A DNA stretch of 64,000 bases from Cycloclasticus sp. (GCA_002733135.1 NVUJ01000001.1:1-64000); one strand, 5' to 3'; numbered from the stretch's first letter, positions 46,852-59,846 are shown. The notes: a model not told the origin generated them from the letters alone. Translations and numbers: made by a program.

Positions 46852-47988
46852 TTAGGTTGAAAGTAATTTTCGATGTGTATGTATAGACATAAGAATGCCA
46901 AACCCTAGCAATATTGTCACCATAGATGTGCCACCATAACTGACCAATGGTAAAGGTACACCAACGACAGGTAAAATACCCGTTACCATGCCGACATTTA
47001 CGAATAGATAGATAAAAAATGTAAAGGCTAAGCTGCCAGCCAGCAATCTAGAAAAGGTATCTTGTGCCTGGGTTGCGATATAAATGGACCGAATAAAGAT
47101 GAATAAGTATATCGATAAAAGGCCAATGCAACCGATTAAGCCAAATTCTTCAGAAAACACTGCAAAGATAAAGTCTGTAGAACTTTCTGGTAAAAATTCC
47201 AACCTGGCTTGTGAGCCGTTCATCCACCCTTTGCCGTTAATACCACCTGACCCAATGGCAATTTTGGATTGAATGATATGGTAACCTGCGCCTAACGGAT
47301 CATCTTCCGGATTTAAAAATGTTAGTACACGCTGCTGTTGGTAGTCTTTCATGTAGTTCCATAGGACTGGGGCCAATGCGCCAATAGACGCAGCAACACC
47401 TAGGATTAAGCGCCAAGAAATACCCGCTAAAAATAAAACAGCTAAGCCCGAGCTAGCGATTAAAATAGCGGTGCCTAAATCGGGCTGTTTCGCGATTAGA
47501 GCCGTGGGAATGACGATAAAAATAGTAGCCAAGACAATGTGTTTTAATTTGGGTGGTAGACGCCTTTCCGCTATGTACCATGCAATCATCATAGGTGTGG
47601 CGAGCTTTAAGAGTTCTGATGGCTGAAATCGAAACACACCTAAGTCTAACCAACGTTGCGCACCTTTACCGATGTCTCCCACAAACAGCACGCTCAACAA
47701 AAGCACGATACCCGCCAAGAAAAGCCAAGGGGTGAATATCTTTAGAATATGGGGTGGAATCTGTGCAATCAATAACATGGCAAAAAACGCTACGCCTAGA
47801 CGAGTTATTTGGCGTTGTAACAAGGAAACATCATCTTGACCGGAGCTCATTAAAATAAAAAGACCCATGGATGACAAAGCAATTAATAAAACCAATAGTG
47901 TCACGTCGATATGCAGGCGTTGCATTAGGTTGCCTTTTCTACGGTGATGATGGCTAGCGCGACTGTTATGGTTGTAAACTGAATTCAT
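46852..47988 (-). CDS. rodA: Rod shape-determining protein RodA (SEDS)
   Basis: FQPSELLKLATPMMIAWY; KQPDLGTAILI; FIFAVFSEEFGLIGC; LPVVGVPLPLVSYGGTSMV. Confidence 0.96.
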   Translation of the reverse strand: MNSVYNHNSRASHHHRRKGNLMQRLHIDVTLLVLLIALSSMGLFILMSSGQDDVSLLQRQITRLGVAFFAMLLIAQIPPHILKIFTPWLFLAGIVLLLSVLFVGDIGKGAQRWLDLGVFRFQPSELLKLATPMMIAWYIAERRLPPKLKHIVLATIFIVIPTALIAKQPDLGTAILIASSGLAVLFLAGISWRLILGVAASIGALAPVLWNYMKDYQQQRVLTFLNPEDDPLGAGYHIIQSKIAIGSGGINGKGWMNGSQARLEFLPESSTDFIFAVFSEEFGLIGCIGLLSIYLFIFIRSIYIATQAQDTFSRLLAGSLAFTFFIYLFVNVGMVTGILPVVGVPLPLVSYGGTSMVTILLGFGILMSIHTHRKLLST

Positions 47989-47992
47989 GGTG

Positions 47993-49813
47993 TTATTTTA
48001 TGTATTGATCGAACATTGCACGGGCAATGGGTGCAGCAACTGAACCACCGTGGCCACCATTTTCTACAATAACGGCTATGGCTAATTGCGGCTTATCCAC
48101 GGGTGCGAAAGCAATGAATAAGGCGTGATCTTTGAGGTGTTCAACCACGGTGTTTTCATCATATTTTTCATCTTGCTTGATACTAAAGACTTGAGCGGTT
48201 CCAGTTTTACCCGCCATCTTAAAAGCAGCGTCTTCACTGATTTTACGCGCTGTGCCTCTTGGACTATTAACGACATCGTACATGGCATCAATGATGATAT
48301 CCCAATTTTTCTCGGTGTTTAATGAAACGGGTGTGTTTTGCTTAGGATTAACCAATACGCTGTTAATTTTAGCCACCAACGAGGGGGTGTAAGCGGTGCC
48401 CTTGTTGGCAAGAACTGCTGTGGCTTGGGCCAGTTGCAGTGGAGTGGTGAGATTGAATCCCTGGCCAATGCCTGCGATTAGTGTTTCACCAGGGTACCAA
48501 GCGGTGTTGCGGCTACGTTTTTTCCATTCTCGAGAAGGTAATAAGCCGCTGCGCTCACCTAATAAATCGACACCCGTTTTTTGACCAAAGCCGAAGAGAT
48601 TTAAAAACTGATGCATGCGATCAATTTTTAGTTCGTGGGCCAAAGTGTAAAAATAAACGTCACAAGATTGTACGATTGCCTTGTGCAAGGTTGTTGAGCC
48701 ATGGCCGCCTTTTTTCCAATCTCGGTACTTATGTTCTTGTTTAGGTAGTTGATAGTAGCCAGGGCAGAAGGTTTGTTGATGAGGTGAAATGACGGTTTTT
48801 TCAAGCCCAGCTAAGCCTAAAAAAGGTTTCAGCGTCGAACCAGGTGGATACTGCCCTCGGAGAAATCGATTAAATAGTGGCCGCTTGGGTGATTTTCGAA
48901 GCGCATCGTAAGACGTTTGATTTATACCACGTGCAAATAAATTGCTATTAAAACCGGGCTTACTGATTAGTGCACGCACAGCGCCTGTTTTAGTGTCAAT
49001 GGCGGCGATTGCGCCAGTGTAGGCACCTAAAGCATCGTAGGCGACTCGCTGAAGATTGATGTCAATGTTTAATGTTAGGTTACTGCCAGATATTGGGGGC
49101 GCATAACTGATGACATTAACCGTTCGACCGTGTGATGTGTTTTCTGTTTGCTGGTAACCGACATTTCCGTGAAGTTGCTGTTCATAGCTCCTCTCTATGC
49201 CTGTTTTCCCTATATGTCGTGTGCCACGATAGTTGACGGGGTCGATGATCTTTAGTTCTTTCTGATTAATAGCACCCACATAACCAACAACATGTGAAGT
49301 TAGTTCAGGAAATGTATAGCGCCTAAGGGGGCGCGCTTGAATGTCGACACCGGCAAAAAGGTGACGTTTTGCAGAAAAAATCGCTACTTCTGTTTCATTC
49401 AAACGGTTTCTTAAAGGCGTGCTTGAGAAACGTTTTTGTAGCCGGCGCCGTTTATGGAATACCTGTATTTCATCGTCAGAAACGGGCAGAATCGCTCGTA
49501 ATTGCTGAATTGTTTTATCTAAGTCTTCAATTTGTTCTGGTATTAACTCAAGGCTAAAACTCGGATAGTTTTCCGCTAAGACTTGACCATGGGTGTCGAA
49601 TATAAGGCCTCTAACGGGATTAATGACGGACAACTTAACTCGATTATTTTGTGCGAGGTCAGCGTATTTTTCGTGTGTTTCTATTTGCAAGTACGCCAAT
49701 CTTGCAATAAGGAAAAAAAACAAAACAAGAACGAAAATGATGAGTGCAAAACAGCGGCCAAAAAACAGTCTATTTTCTTGATGGGTATTTTTGAGATCGA
49801 AGCTCGTTTTCAT
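47993..49813 (-). CDS. mrdA: Penicillin-binding protein 2
   Basis: PPGSTLKPFLGLAGLEK (SxxK), MAGKTGTAQVF (KTG); between rodA and mreD. Confidence 0.96.
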   Translation of the reverse strand: MKTSFDLKNTHQENRLFFGRCFALIIFVLVLFFFLIARLAYLQIETHEKYADLAQNNRVKLSVINPVRGLIFDTHGQVLAENYPSFSLELIPEQIEDLDKTIQQLRAILPVSDDEIQVFHKRRRLQKRFSSTPLRNRLNETEVAIFSAKRHLFAGVDIQARPLRRYTFPELTSHVVGYVGAINQKELKIIDPVNYRGTRHIGKTGIERSYEQQLHGNVGYQQTENTSHGRTVNVISYAPPISGSNLTLNIDINLQRVAYDALGAYTGAIAAIDTKTGAVRALISKPGFNSNLFARGINQTSYDALRKSPKRPLFNRFLRGQYPPGSTLKPFLGLAGLEKTVISPHQQTFCPGYYQLPKQEHKYRDWKKGGHGSTTLHKAIVQSCDVYFYTLAHELKIDRMHQFLNLFGFGQKTGVDLLGERSGLLPSREWKKRSRNTAWYPGETLIAGIGQGFNLTTPLQLAQATAVLANKGTAYTPSLVAKINSVLVNPKQNTPVSLNTEKNWDIIIDAMYDVVNSPRGTARKISEDAAFKMAGKTGTAQVFSIKQDEKYDENTVVEHLKDHALFIAFAPVDKPQLAIAVIVENGGHGGSVAAPIARAMFDQYIK

Positions 49814-49818
49814 CTGTC

Positions 49819-50304
49819 TTATTGAACTCTAAACCTTCTTCTGCTTAGCCTTAAAATGGCAAACATAATGGGCCAGCATATTCCACTCGTTATAGCTTGC
49901 AGCCAATATTGATAACCCACGTTCAGCTGGTTATTTAACTGACTAATCCAAAGTGATAGAAGTTGTAAAAAAAGAAAAAAGAAAACAATGAAAATGGCTT
50001 GTTGCCAGATTCGATTGTTTCTAATTCTAGAATAGAATTGATGGCCGAAATAGGCGGCTATGCTAAAAATTAAAGTATTTTGCCCAAGCATACTGCCGGT
50101 TAATACGTCGAACAATAAGCCCGTTGTCCAGCCTGTTCCTATGCTTACTTTGTGAGGAAGTGCAATGCTCCAGTATAACAATGTTAGGAGGGTCCAATTA
50201 GGCATTAAGATAGCGATTTGGTTCGACCAAGGCAAGATGTTTAAGCACATGGTGATAAACAAAGAAAAGTAGATGATTAAACCGCCCGATGACTTAGCGT
50301 GCAT
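49819..50304 (-). CDS. mreD: Rod shape-determining protein MreD
   Basis: Hydrophobic, MPNWTLLTLLYWSIALPHKVSIGTGWTTGLLFDVLTGSMLGQ; overlaps the mreC 3' end. Confidence 0.92.
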   Translation of the reverse strand: MHAKSSGGLIIYFSLFITMCLNILPWSNQIAILMPNWTLLTLLYWSIALPHKVSIGTGWTTGLLFDVLTGSMLGQNTLIFSIAAYFGHQFYSRIRNNRIWQQAIFIVFFFLFLQLLSLWISQLNNQLNVGYQYWLQAITSGICWPIMFAILRLSRRRFRVQ

Positions 50305-51178
50305 TAGCTTCTACAGGGTCTAATTTTTCGCTGGTCTCTGGAAGTAAAGAGAGCGCTTCTTGACGATGCCAAACCAGCAACACTTCATGTGTATTGTTTA
50401 TGTTTGCAATAGGTTGTGCTTCCACGTGCATAAAGGCTTCGCCGGGCAAAGGGGACAGTTTGCTTATAGTTGCAACTGGGTAACCTTTAGGAAAAACACC
50501 ACCGAGACCAGAACTGCTCAAGATGTCACCTTCAAGTAAGTCTGTATTGTGGGGCAAATAAAGTACGGATAACGTATCTTTTGCACCTTGCCCAACGACG
50601 ATGGTCTTCAGTCCGGTCCGATTGATTTCTACAGGGATAGCATGATTGGGGTCGGTAATGAGCATGATGGATGAAGTTAGTGGGTTAACTTGTACTATTT
50701 GTCCGATGACGCCATCTGCATTGATGGCTGCTTGACCCGCAAAAAGATTGAAACGGTGTCCTTTATCTATAACTATGTGTTGCGTAGTTGGGTTTAAATT
50801 TACCTTCAGCAGTGAAGCGGCAATAAATTGTTCACCTAATTTAAACGATGATTCAAGAAGGTTGTGCAGGCGGGTGTTTTCTTTTTCAATGGCATCGAAT
50901 TTTTGCAATCTAGCTTTAAGCATTAACGATTCGTTCTTTAGTTGAATATTTTCTTCCATTAAAGCGGCGCGATCAGCGTTGCTTTCAGTGAAAAACGAAT
51001 AAGCTTTGCTTGGTAGGTCTATAACGACCAATATGGGGTGAACGATAAACGAGAGACTATCTTTAACGCGATTAAGGTAGTTAGTTTGATGGGCAATTAT
51101 CAGCAACAGTATAGAGATGATAATAGCCGCTATAAAGCGGGTATTGCTGGAAGGGCCTTTTGAGAAAATGGGTTTTAT
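50294..51178 (-). CDS. mreC: Rod shape-determining protein MreC (probable non-canonical ATA/ATC start)
   Basis: The conserved MreC N-terminus (M)KPIFSKGPSSNTRF is in frame upstream of the first NTG codon at 51106, with no ATG/GTG/TTG; body includes VIDKGHRFNLFAGQAAINADGVIGQI, LSSSGLGGVFPKGYPV. Confidence 0.92.
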   Translation of the reverse strand: MKPIFSKGPSSNTRFIAAIIISILLLIIAHQTNYLNRVKDSLSFIVHPILVVIDLPSKAYSFFTESNADRAALMEENIQLKNESLMLKARLQKFDAIEKENTRLHNLLESSFKLGEQFIAASLLKVNLNPTTQHIVIDKGHRFNLFAGQAAINADGVIGQIVQVNPLTSSIMLITDPNHAIPVEINRTGLKTIVVGQGAKDTLSVLYLPHNTDLLEGDILSSSGLGGVFPKGYPVATISKLSPLPGEAFMHVEAQPIANINNTHEVLLVWHRQEALSLLPETSEKLDPVEANAR

Positions 51179-51195
51179 GATGAAAGCCCCTTTTC

Positions 51196-52287
<1,092 letters not shown>

Positions 52288-52363
52288 TTACCCCTTTGGG
52301 CAAGGCGCGATTTGTGTTAATTTGCACGGTTTTAAAGTACGAATTAAATAAAGAGGTCATTCT

Positions 52364-52651
52364 ATGTCAATTCAGTCAGAAGATGTATTGAAAATAGCAC
52401 ATTTGGCGAGACTAGGTATTCAGGATGAGCAAGTGGAATCATATGCTTCAGATTTAACGAATATCATGGGTTTAGTTGAGCAAATGAATCAGGTCGATAC
52501 GACGGGTATTGAGCCTATGGCACACCCATTGGATCAAGTTCAACGATTAAGACCAGATGTCGTGTCAGAAAAAAACCAACGTGAAGCCTTGCAAAAAAAC
52601 GCGCCAGATATTCAAGATGGGTTGTTTTTGGTGCCGCGGGTTATTGAGTAG
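52364..52651 (+). CDS. gatC: Asp-tRNA(Asn)/Glu-tRNA(Gln) amidotransferase subunit C
   Basis: KIAHLARLGIQDEQV...LTNIMGLVEQMNQVDTTGIEPMAHPLD; upstream of gatA. Confidence 0.96.
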   Translation: MSIQSEDVLKIAHLARLGIQDEQVESYASDLTNIMGLVEQMNQVDTTGIEPMAHPLDQVQRLRPDVVSEKNQREALQKNAPDIQDGLFLVPRVIE

Positions 52652-52674
52652 TCAAATTTAACTAGATAAAAACA

Positions 52675-54138
52675 ATGTATAACAAATCATTAAAAGAGCT
52701 TTCAATAAGCCTACAAAATAGAGACATCTCTAGCGTTGAACTGAGCCAATATTTCTTAGACCGTATCAAGCATTTTGATGGAGAAATAAATAGCGTTATC
52801 ACCTTAAATGAGGATGCCGCACTGTTGGCAGCTGAACAGGCAGATAAAAACATTCAGTCTGGTAAAGCAGGCTTATTAACAGGTATACCTTTGTTACACA
52901 AAGATATTTTTTGTACACAAGGGTTAAGAACCAGTTGCGGGTCGAAGATGTTAGATAATTTTATCGCGCCTTATACAGCAACAGCTGTCAGTCAGCTCGA
53001 ACAAGCGGGCGCAGTGATGCTGGGTAAAACCAATATGGACGAGTTTGCGATGGGCTCTTCAAACGAGACCAGTTTTTATGGTGGCGTTAAAAACCCTTGG
53101 GACTTAAATACGGTACCAGGTGGTTCGTCAGGTGGATCTGCTGCTGCGGTTGCTGCTCGGTTAGCGCCATTGGCTAGTGGCACAGATACCGGTGGCTCGA
53201 TTCGTCAACCAGCCGCTTTTTGTGGTATCACGGGTATAAAACCGACGTACGGTAGGGTATCTCGTTATGGCATGATTGCCTTTGCCTCTAGTTTGGATCA
53301 AGGAGGTGCATTTGCAAAAAGCGCTGAAGATGCAGCGGTTATGCTGCAAGCCATGTCAGGTTTCGACGAAAAGGACTCGACCAGTGTGGATAGGCCAGTA
53401 GATGATTTATTGGACCATTTAGGTGATTCCATTAAAGGTCTAACTATTGGCCTACCCAAAGAGTTTTTTACGGATGATTTAGACAATGATATTCGAGAAA
53501 AAGTAGAAGCGGCTGTTGATGCTCTTAAATCAGCTGGTGCGAATATAAAAGAAATTAGTTTGCCAAATATTAACTTATCAGTGCCGGCATATTATGTGGT
53601 GGCACCGGCAGAATGTTCAGCGAATCTATCACGTTTTGACGGAGTTCGTTTTGGCCATCGTTGTGATTCACCAAAAGATTTAGAAGATTTATATAAACGG
53701 TCACGAGGTGAAGGGTTTGGTGATGAGGTAAAGCGTAGAATTATGATTGGTGCCTATGTGTTATCTGCCGGTTATTACGATGCGTATTACAAAAAAGCAC
53801 AGCAGGTTCGCCGTTTAATACGAGAAGATTTCGCGCAAGCCTTTAAAGAAGTGGATATTATTGCTAGCGCCACAGCGCCTTCAGTTGCCTTCTCAGCAGG
53901 TGAGAAAAAAGATGACCCAGTATCTATGTACTTGTCGGATATATTTACTATTGGTGTTAATTTAGCGGGTTTACCTGGAATGTCTGTGCCCTGTGGTTTT
54001 GTCGATAAAAAACCCGTTGGCTTGCAATTGATAGGTAATTATTTTGAAGAATCACGCTTACTCAATGTCGCGCATCAATACCAACAATTAACCGATTGGC
54101 ACCTTGCTGTGCCCGCTGGCTACGAGAAGGAGGTATAG
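52675..54138 (+). CDS. gatA: Asp-tRNA(Asn)/Glu-tRNA(Gln) amidotransferase subunit A
   Basis: Amidase signature: [35 protein letters not shown]. Confidence 0.98.
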   Translation: MYNKSLKELSISLQNRDISSVELSQYFLDRIKHFDGEINSVITLNEDAALLAAEQADKNIQSGKAGLLTGIPLLHKDIFCTQGLRTSCGSKMLDNFIAPYTATAVSQLEQAGAVMLGKTNMDEFAMGSSNETSFYGGVKNPWDLNTVPGGSSGGSAAAVAARLAPLASGTDTGGSIRQPAAFCGITGIKPTYGRVSRYGMIAFASSLDQGGAFAKSAEDAAVMLQAMSGFDEKDSTSVDRPVDDLLDHLGDSIKGLTIGLPKEFFTDDLDNDIREKVEAAVDALKSAGANIKEISLPNINLSVPAYYVVAPAECSANLSRFDGVRFGHRCDSPKDLEDLYKRSRGEGFGDEVKRRIMIGAYVLSAGYYDAYYKKAQQVRRLIREDFAQAFKEVDIIASATAPSVAFSAGEKKDDPVSMYLSDIFTIGVNLAGLPGMSVPCGFVDKKPVGLQLIGNYFEESRLLNVAHQYQQLTDWHLAVPAGYEKEV

Positions 54139-54140
54139 GC

Positions 54141-55574
54141 ATGCAATGGGAAACAGTTATTGGGCTTGAAATACACGCTCAACTTGCGACAAAATCTAAA
54201 ATCTTCTCCGGCGCATCAACCGCGTATGGCGCGGAACCGAATACGCAAGCTTGTGCGGTTGATTTGGGTTTGCCTGGAACATTGCCAGTTTTGAACGAAC
54301 AAGCCGTACGTTTCGCCGTTAAATTTGGTTTAGCGATTGGCGCGCATATTGCGCCGTATTCTGTGTTTGCGCGTAAAAATTATTTCTACCCAGATTTACC
54401 CAAAGGTTACCAAACCAGTCAATTTGATAAACCAATAGTCGGCTTAGGTCAGATTGATATTGTGGTCGATGGGGAAATAAAAACTATCGGCGTGACGCGT
54501 GCGCATTTGGAAGAAGATGCGGGTAAATCCTTGCATGAAGATTACCAAGGCATGACCGGGGTAGATTTAAACCGTGCTGGTACCCCGTTGTTAGAAATAG
54601 TCTCTGAGCCAGATATGCGTTCATCTGCTGAAGCGGTGGCGTATGTTAAAAAATTGCATACCTTGGTACAGTACCTAGGTATTTGTGACGGTAATATGCA
54701 AGAAGGTTCGTTTCGTTGCGATGTGAACGTGTCTGTTAGACCGATGGGTCAGGAAGAATTTGGCACGCGTGCTGAGATTAAAAACTTAAATTCATTTCGG
54801 TTTATAGAAAAAGCGATTGCTCATGAAGTGGAGCGCCAAATTGATGTGATTGAGTCGGGTGGTAAAGTTGTACAAGAAACTCGCTTATATGATTCGAATA
54901 AAGATGAAACGCGCTCAATGCGTTCCAAAGAAGAAGCGAATGATTATCGATATTTCCCTTGTCCTGATTTATTGCCGGTTGAAATCACGTCTGAATTATT
55001 GGATGACATGCGGGACAGTTTGCCGGAATTACCAGCGGCAAAAAAACAACGCTTTCAGCAGCAATATGGCTTGAATGAATACGATTCTGATGTATTAACA
55101 ACGCAGCGTGCGATGGCTAACTTTTACGAAGATGCCGTGAACTTCGCAGATGCAGAGTCCAAATTGGTAGCAAATTGGGTAATGGGCGAGTTAAGCGCAG
55201 GCCTTAACCAACATAGTCTGACTATTTCGACCAGCCCCGTTAGTGCGGAACGTCTAGGCGGGTTGGTGAAGAGAATTGCGGATCAGACCATATCGGGTAA
55301 AATTGCCAAGAAAGTGTTTGAATTTATGTGGGGTAGTGAATCATCAGCCGATGAGATTATTGAACGCGAAGGCTTGATGCAAATCTCAGATACAGGTGAG
55401 TTGGAAAAGATTATTGACCAGCTGATGGCGGATAATGAAGCTCAAGTAGAGCAGTTCCGTGCGGGTAAAACGAAAGTATTGGGCTTTTTCGTCGGTAGCA
55501 TTATGAAGCAAACCCAAGGTAAGGCGAACCCCCAAGAGGTAAATAAGCTGCTGCAAGAAAAACTGAAAGAATAG
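54141..55574 (+). CDS. gatB: Asp-tRNA(Asn)/Glu-tRNA(Gln) amidotransferase subunit B
   Basis: [45 protein letters not shown]; start set at the conserved [10 protein letters not shown]. Confidence 0.98.
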   Translation: MQWETVIGLEIHAQLATKSKIFSGASTAYGAEPNTQACAVDLGLPGTLPVLNEQAVRFAVKFGLAIGAHIAPYSVFARKNYFYPDLPKGYQTSQFDKPIVGLGQIDIVVDGEIKTIGVTRAHLEEDAGKSLHEDYQGMTGVDLNRAGTPLLEIVSEPDMRSSAEAVAYVKKLHTLVQYLGICDGNMQEGSFRCDVNVSVRPMGQEEFGTRAEIKNLNSFRFIEKAIAHEVERQIDVIESGGKVVQETRLYDSNKDETRSMRSKEEANDYRYFPCPDLLPVEITSELLDDMRDSLPELPAAKKQRFQQQYGLNEYDSDVLTTQRAMANFYEDAVNFADAESKLVANWVMGELSAGLNQHSLTISTSPVSAERLGGLVKRIADQTISGKIAKKVFEFMWGSESSADEIIEREGLMQISDTGELEKIIDQLMADNEAQVEQFRAGKTKVLGFFVGSIMKQTQGKANPQEVNKLLQEKLKE

Positions 55575-55623
55575 TTGTTTCCAGCGGTTCTATTTAGAAG
55601 ATGAATAAATGAGAGAAATATCT

Positions 55624-56034
55624 ATGAATATTGTAAAAATCATTACTACCGTAACCATTTTTTTATTTCTAGTCGGCTGTGAGAATGACGCAAAGGTGGT
55701 TGAAGAAAAACAGGTTGAAATTACCAAGCCGACGGCCAAAATGGTTGAGGTTACGGCTGAAAAAGTCGATGCTAAGGCAGGTGTTAAGCAAACTGAGGTG
55801 ATGCAAATTGATGCAGAAATTCGCCGTATTGAGGAGAAGTTAAAAACCAAGCCGACCGTTAAAGGCTGGATGTTAGTTGGCGATGCACATATGTACCTTA
55901 AACGTTATAAAGAAGCGGCAGGCGCCTATAATGATGCATACATGTTAAGTGGTCAGGCGGCGGCGCCACGAAAAAAACTAAAAAATGCGATGTACTATGT
56001 CGGCTTAGAAAAAGCTAATCGTAGTCAGCAATGA
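55624..56034 (+). CDS. Small TPR-like putative lipoprotein
   Basis: MNIVKIITTVTIFLFLVGCEND (lipobox) and a TPR-like stretch KGWMLVGDAHMYLKRYKEAAGAYNDAYML. Confidence 0.6.
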   Translation: MNIVKIITTVTIFLFLVGCENDAKVVEEKQVEITKPTAKMVEVTAEKVDAKAGVKQTEVMQIDAEIRRIEEKLKTKPTVKGWMLVGDAHMYLKRYKEAAGAYNDAYMLSGQAAAPRKKLKNAMYYVGLEKANRSQQ

Positions 56035-56043
56035 TTCGCTTAG

Positions 56044-56466
56044 TTATTCTTCTTTCATGCGCAGGGTTATTTCTACGATGTTTTCATCGTGAAGTAACTT
56101 GAAGCAACGCATTTCCAATACACCTTTAGTATTTAACGACACAATTAAGTAGTGTGCATCGGGGTAGGCGGTGAGCTCAATGTCGGTTGCAGATGGGATA
56201 GCAGGTGCGGTTGGGTGTGAGTGGAAAATCGCGAACAGGTCTTGTTTGTTATTTCTCATCGTCGTCATCGCGTTCAGTTGTTCTTCTGGGGCCATTAAAA
56301 ACCGTGTGTTAGGTTCTTCGGCAACGTTTTGTACGGGATAAAAAGCGTAGTCTCCTGATGTGCTTTTTCCAACTAAACCACAAACCTCTTGCTGTTGGGA
56401 TAGTTGCGCGCAGTGCAGTAGTTCATTGACGAGTTTACGAGGTAGTTCAATTTCTGTGTTATGCAT
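56044..56466 (-). CDS. JAMM/MPN (M67-family) metallopeptidase
   Basis: ELLHCAQLSQQQEVCGLVG and the JAMM motif FHSHPTAPAIPSATD. Confidence 0.85.
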   Translation of the reverse strand: MHNTEIELPRKLVNELLHCAQLSQQQEVCGLVGKSTSGDYAFYPVQNVAEEPNTRFLMAPEEQLNAMTTMRNNKQDLFAIFHSHPTAPAIPSATDIELTAYPDAHYLIVSLNTKGVLEMRCFKLLHDENIVEITLRMKEE

Positions 56467-56476
56467 GGTTGGCTCT

Positions 56477-57328
56477 TTACGATGATGGCTTGCGGCCTAA
56501 GGTGGCACGAGTATGGTCTTGAAGGTCGTTGAATTGTTCGATTGCTTTAAACTGGGCGGATTTTAACAAACTTTGTACGTCATTGCCTTGTTGGTATCCG
56601 TGTTCGAATAATAAATAACTATCGTCACACATAAAGTTTGGAGCGTATGAAATGATGTGTTTAATATCACGTAAGCCCTGTTGTTCTGAGATAAGTGCTG
56701 ATGAAGGTTCGAAACGCACATCGCCTGCTGATAGATGTGGGTCAGTATTGCAAATATAAGGTGGGTTACTAATAATCAAATCAAATGTGTTATTAGGTGC
56801 GTTTGTAAACCAATCGCTGTAAATAAAATCAACATTGTTAGCGCCGAGTTGTTTGGCATTTTTTTTTGCGATAGTCAGGGCGGCCGAGCTTGCGTCGATA
56901 GCGATAACCTTGGACTGTTTGAACTCGAGAGCCAATGTAATAGCTATCGCGCCACTGCCAGTGCCTAAGTCTAAAATATTAAGCGGCTGGTGAGGTTGAA
57001 ATTTTTGTTGTGTAATTTCAATAAGCAGTTCTGTTTCTGGACGCGGAATTAATACATCAGGTGATACTTGAAATGGACGAGACCAAAACTCACGAGTACC
57101 CGTGATATGAGCAACAGGCTCGCCTGTTTGGCGACGCATAAGCAGTGCTGTGAAGCTACTTTGTTCATTAGCGCGTAATGTTTTATCAGGCCAGGCTCTT
57201 AAGTAACTGCGGTTTTTCTTCAGCACGTATGCCAGAAGCACTTCGCAGTCGAGTAGCGCACTAGGACTGACATTCAGTAGTTGAGCACCTAGTGATAAAG
57301 CAGCTCTAATATTAAGGGAGCTAGTCAA
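56477..57328 (-). CDS. prmC: Peptide chain release factor N(5)-glutamine methyltransferase
   Basis: LIPRPETELLIE, ILDLGTGSGAIAITLAL, DLIISNPPYI; TTG start. Confidence 0.95.
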   Translation of the reverse strand: MTSSLNIRAALSLGAQLLNVSPSALLDCEVLLAYVLKKNRSYLRAWPDKTLRANEQSSFTALLMRRQTGEPVAHITGTREFWSRPFQVSPDVLIPRPETELLIEITQQKFQPHQPLNILDLGTGSGAIAITLALEFKQSKVIAIDASSAALTIAKKNAKQLGANNVDFIYSDWFTNAPNNTFDLIISNPPYICNTDPHLSAGDVRFEPSSALISEQQGLRDIKHIISYAPNFMCDDSYLLFEHGYQQGNDVQSLLKSAQFKAIEQFNDLQDHTRATLGRKPSS

Positions 57329-57338
57329 TGTTAATCAG

Positions 57339-58427
57339 TTATTCTTCTGTACTTAGTTGAGTAAGTTGGTCAGCTTGGTGTTCTTGGGTCAGCGGATTAA
57401 TAACCTGGTCAAGCGCGCCTTGCATTATTTCATCTAATTTATATAGCGTTAAATTGATTCGATGATCAGTGACACGCCCTTGGGGGTAATTGTAGGTGCG
57501 AATGCGTTCAGAGCGATCACCGCTACCCACTTGTAGACGGCGAGATTCTGCTTGTTCAGCATCGATTTTTTCTTGTTCAGCGGTTAAGATTCTGGATTTT
57601 AGTAGCGACATCGCTCGTGCACGGTTCTTGTGCTGTGAGCGTTCGTCTTGGCACTCTACGACGGTGCCCGTTGGGATGTGGGTGAGTCGAATGGCTGAAT
57701 CTGTTTTGTTAACGTGCTGGCCACCAGCGCCCGATGCACGAAAGGTGTCGACGCGTAAATCAGAAGACTTAATGTCAATGTCGTCCATTTCGTCGGCTTC
57801 CGGCATAATTGCTACGGTGCAAGCCGAGGTGTGTACACGACCTTGGGATTCTGTTTCTGGTACGCGTTGTACGCGGTGAGCGCCGGATTCAAACTTTAAT
57901 TGTGAATACACGTCATTACCTTCAATGCGGGCAATAATCTCTTTGTAACCACCATGATCGCCCAGGCTTTCGCTGATGACTTCGAAATTCCATCGTTTCT
58001 TTTCGGCAAACCTTAAATACATACGGTACAAGTCACCTGAAAAAATAGCCGCTTCGGCGCCGCCTGTGCCGGCGCGGATTTCAAGAAACGCATTTTTTCC
58101 ATCATTCGGGTCTTTAGGGAGTAATAATATTTGTAGGTCTTTTTCTTGCTGTTCAAGGGTGGCTTGAATGTCTTTTAACTCGTCCTTAGCCATCGCTTTA
58201 ATGTCAGGGTCGCTGTCGTTTAACATGACTTTGGCCGCTTGCTGGTCTTCAAGTGTCGCCAAATAGTTTTGATGCGTATTAACGATAGGGTCAAGCTGAG
58301 CATATTCCTGACTCAATGCGCGAAACTTATTTTGATTGCTTTGTACGCTCGGCTCGGCTAGTAGGCCAGCAATTTCTTCAAAGCGCTCAGAAAGGGTATC
58401 TAGTTTGTGTAGAATGGTTGTATTCAC
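57339..58427 (-). CDS. prfA: Peptide chain release factor 1
   Basis: [46 protein letters not shown] (GGQ); GTG start. Confidence 0.97.
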   Translation of the reverse strand: MNTTILHKLDTLSERFEEIAGLLAEPSVQSNQNKFRALSQEYAQLDPIVNTHQNYLATLEDQQAAKVMLNDSDPDIKAMAKDELKDIQATLEQQEKDLQILLLPKDPNDGKNAFLEIRAGTGGAEAAIFSGDLYRMYLRFAEKKRWNFEVISESLGDHGGYKEIIARIEGNDVYSQLKFESGAHRVQRVPETESQGRVHTSACTVAIMPEADEMDDIDIKSSDLRVDTFRASGAGGQHVNKTDSAIRLTHIPTGTVVECQDERSQHKNRARAMSLLKSRILTAEQEKIDAEQAESRRLQVGSGDRSERIRTYNYPQGRVTDHRINLTLYKLDEIMQGALDQVINPLTQEHQADQLTQLSTEE

Positions 58428-58429
58428 GG

Positions 58430-59680
58430 TTAATCTTTTAATTTAAAAAGCTGTTGTGCGGCAGTGAGTAAGTCACTATTTCCTTCAGCAGCGGCTTGTT
58501 TAAGAGTACTGCTAGGCTCGTGTAAAATTTTGTTAGTTAAATCGCTCGCTAATCGTTCTAATACTTGTTCAGCTGGTTGACCGTTGGCTAAGGAACTTAG
58601 CGCTTTTTGTAAGCTCTGCTCACGTGTTGAGTCTGCTTGTTGTCTTAATTGATGAATAGTTTTAGATGCGTCTTGAGCGCGAATCCAAGTTTGAAAATGT
58701 GACACTTGTATGTCGATGATGTCTTCTGCTTGTTCGGCAGCTTCACGGCGTGATTGCAACCCATCGTCTACAATATTTTTAAGGTCATCTACACAATACA
58801 GGTACACATCACTTAACGAGCCCACTTCTTTCTCAATATCGTGCGGTACTGCAAGGTCCATCATAAACATGGGTTTGTGCTTGCGTTTTAAAATAGCCGT
58901 TTCAACACTGCCTTTACCCAATATGGGCAATTGGCTAGCGGTTGATGAAATAATAATATCTGCCTCGGGTAAATGCTCGGGAATATCTTTTATTTCAATC
59001 GCGTAGCCATTTCCTTGGGAGGCAATGGCGTGCGCTTTTTCCAACGTTCGGTTGGCAACGATTAAGCGCCCGATGCCTTGCTCTTTTAAATGTTGTGCGG
59101 ACAGCTCAATGGTTTCACCAGCACCAATTAATAAGGCCGTTTGGTTGTTCAAATCACCAAAAATTTGTTGCGCTAGCTTAACGCCAGCAAATGCCACAGA
59201 AACCGGACTTGAGCCAATGGCTGTGTCAGTACGAACTTTTTTTGCTACTTGAAATGTATGTTGAAAAAGGCGCCCCAAGTATTTGCCTAATGTGCCGGCT
59301 TCGTTGGCCTGCTGATAAGCGGTTTTCATTTGACCGAGGATTTGTGGCTCGCCCAGTATCATTGAATCAAGCCCGCAGGCAACTCGCGACATATGCTTTA
59401 TAGACTGATGGTCGCTATGACTATACAAGTACTCTGTAATGCTCGCTTCGCTCAGTTGGTGTTGTTTTGCTAGCCATGTAATAAGTTCGCCTGTTTGTTG
59501 GTCTGCTATATCACAATAGATTTCAGTACGGTTGCAAGTCGACAAAATAGCGGCTTCTTCAACTGAAGATAGATTGGTTAGAGACCGTAAAGATTGGTTC
59601 AAACGCTCAGGTGAAAATATGAGTTTCTCGCGAATCTCTATAGGTGCGGTATTGTGATTGAGTCCGAGCGTGAGTAACAT
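58430..59680 (-). CDS. hemA: Glutamyl-tRNA reductase
   Basis: [64 protein letters not shown]. Confidence 0.97.
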   Translation of the reverse strand: MLLTLGLNHNTAPIEIREKLIFSPERLNQSLRSLTNLSSVEEAAILSTCNRTEIYCDIADQQTGELITWLAKQHQLSEASITEYLYSHSDHQSIKHMSRVACGLDSMILGEPQILGQMKTAYQQANEAGTLGKYLGRLFQHTFQVAKKVRTDTAIGSSPVSVAFAGVKLAQQIFGDLNNQTALLIGAGETIELSAQHLKEQGIGRLIVANRTLEKAHAIASQGNGYAIEIKDIPEHLPEADIIISSTASQLPILGKGSVETAILKRKHKPMFMMDLAVPHDIEKEVGSLSDVYLYCVDDLKNIVDDGLQSRREAAEQAEDIIDIQVSHFQTWIRAQDASKTIHQLRQQADSTREQSLQKALSSLANGQPAEQVLERLASDLTNKILHEPSSTLKQAAAEGNSDLLTAAQQLFKLKD

Positions 59681-59846
59681 GCGCTTTTGCTTGATTTAAC
59701 TTCAGTTTGAATGCGATATTATAAACTGTTTAAACTATCTGTATATTTTATTGTTTTTAATAGTTTTGTAGAGTTTGTTTGTAAACGTTTGAAATATGCT
59801 AAAGCCTTGTAATTAAGCAAGTTGAAATGGACATTATTTAAAGAGA

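Noticed and set aside
52322-52350. Possible promoter (TTGCAC-17-TAAATA) upstream of gatC
   Set aside because: The implied transcription start would fall within or after the gatC Shine-Dalgarno, so the placement is not credible.
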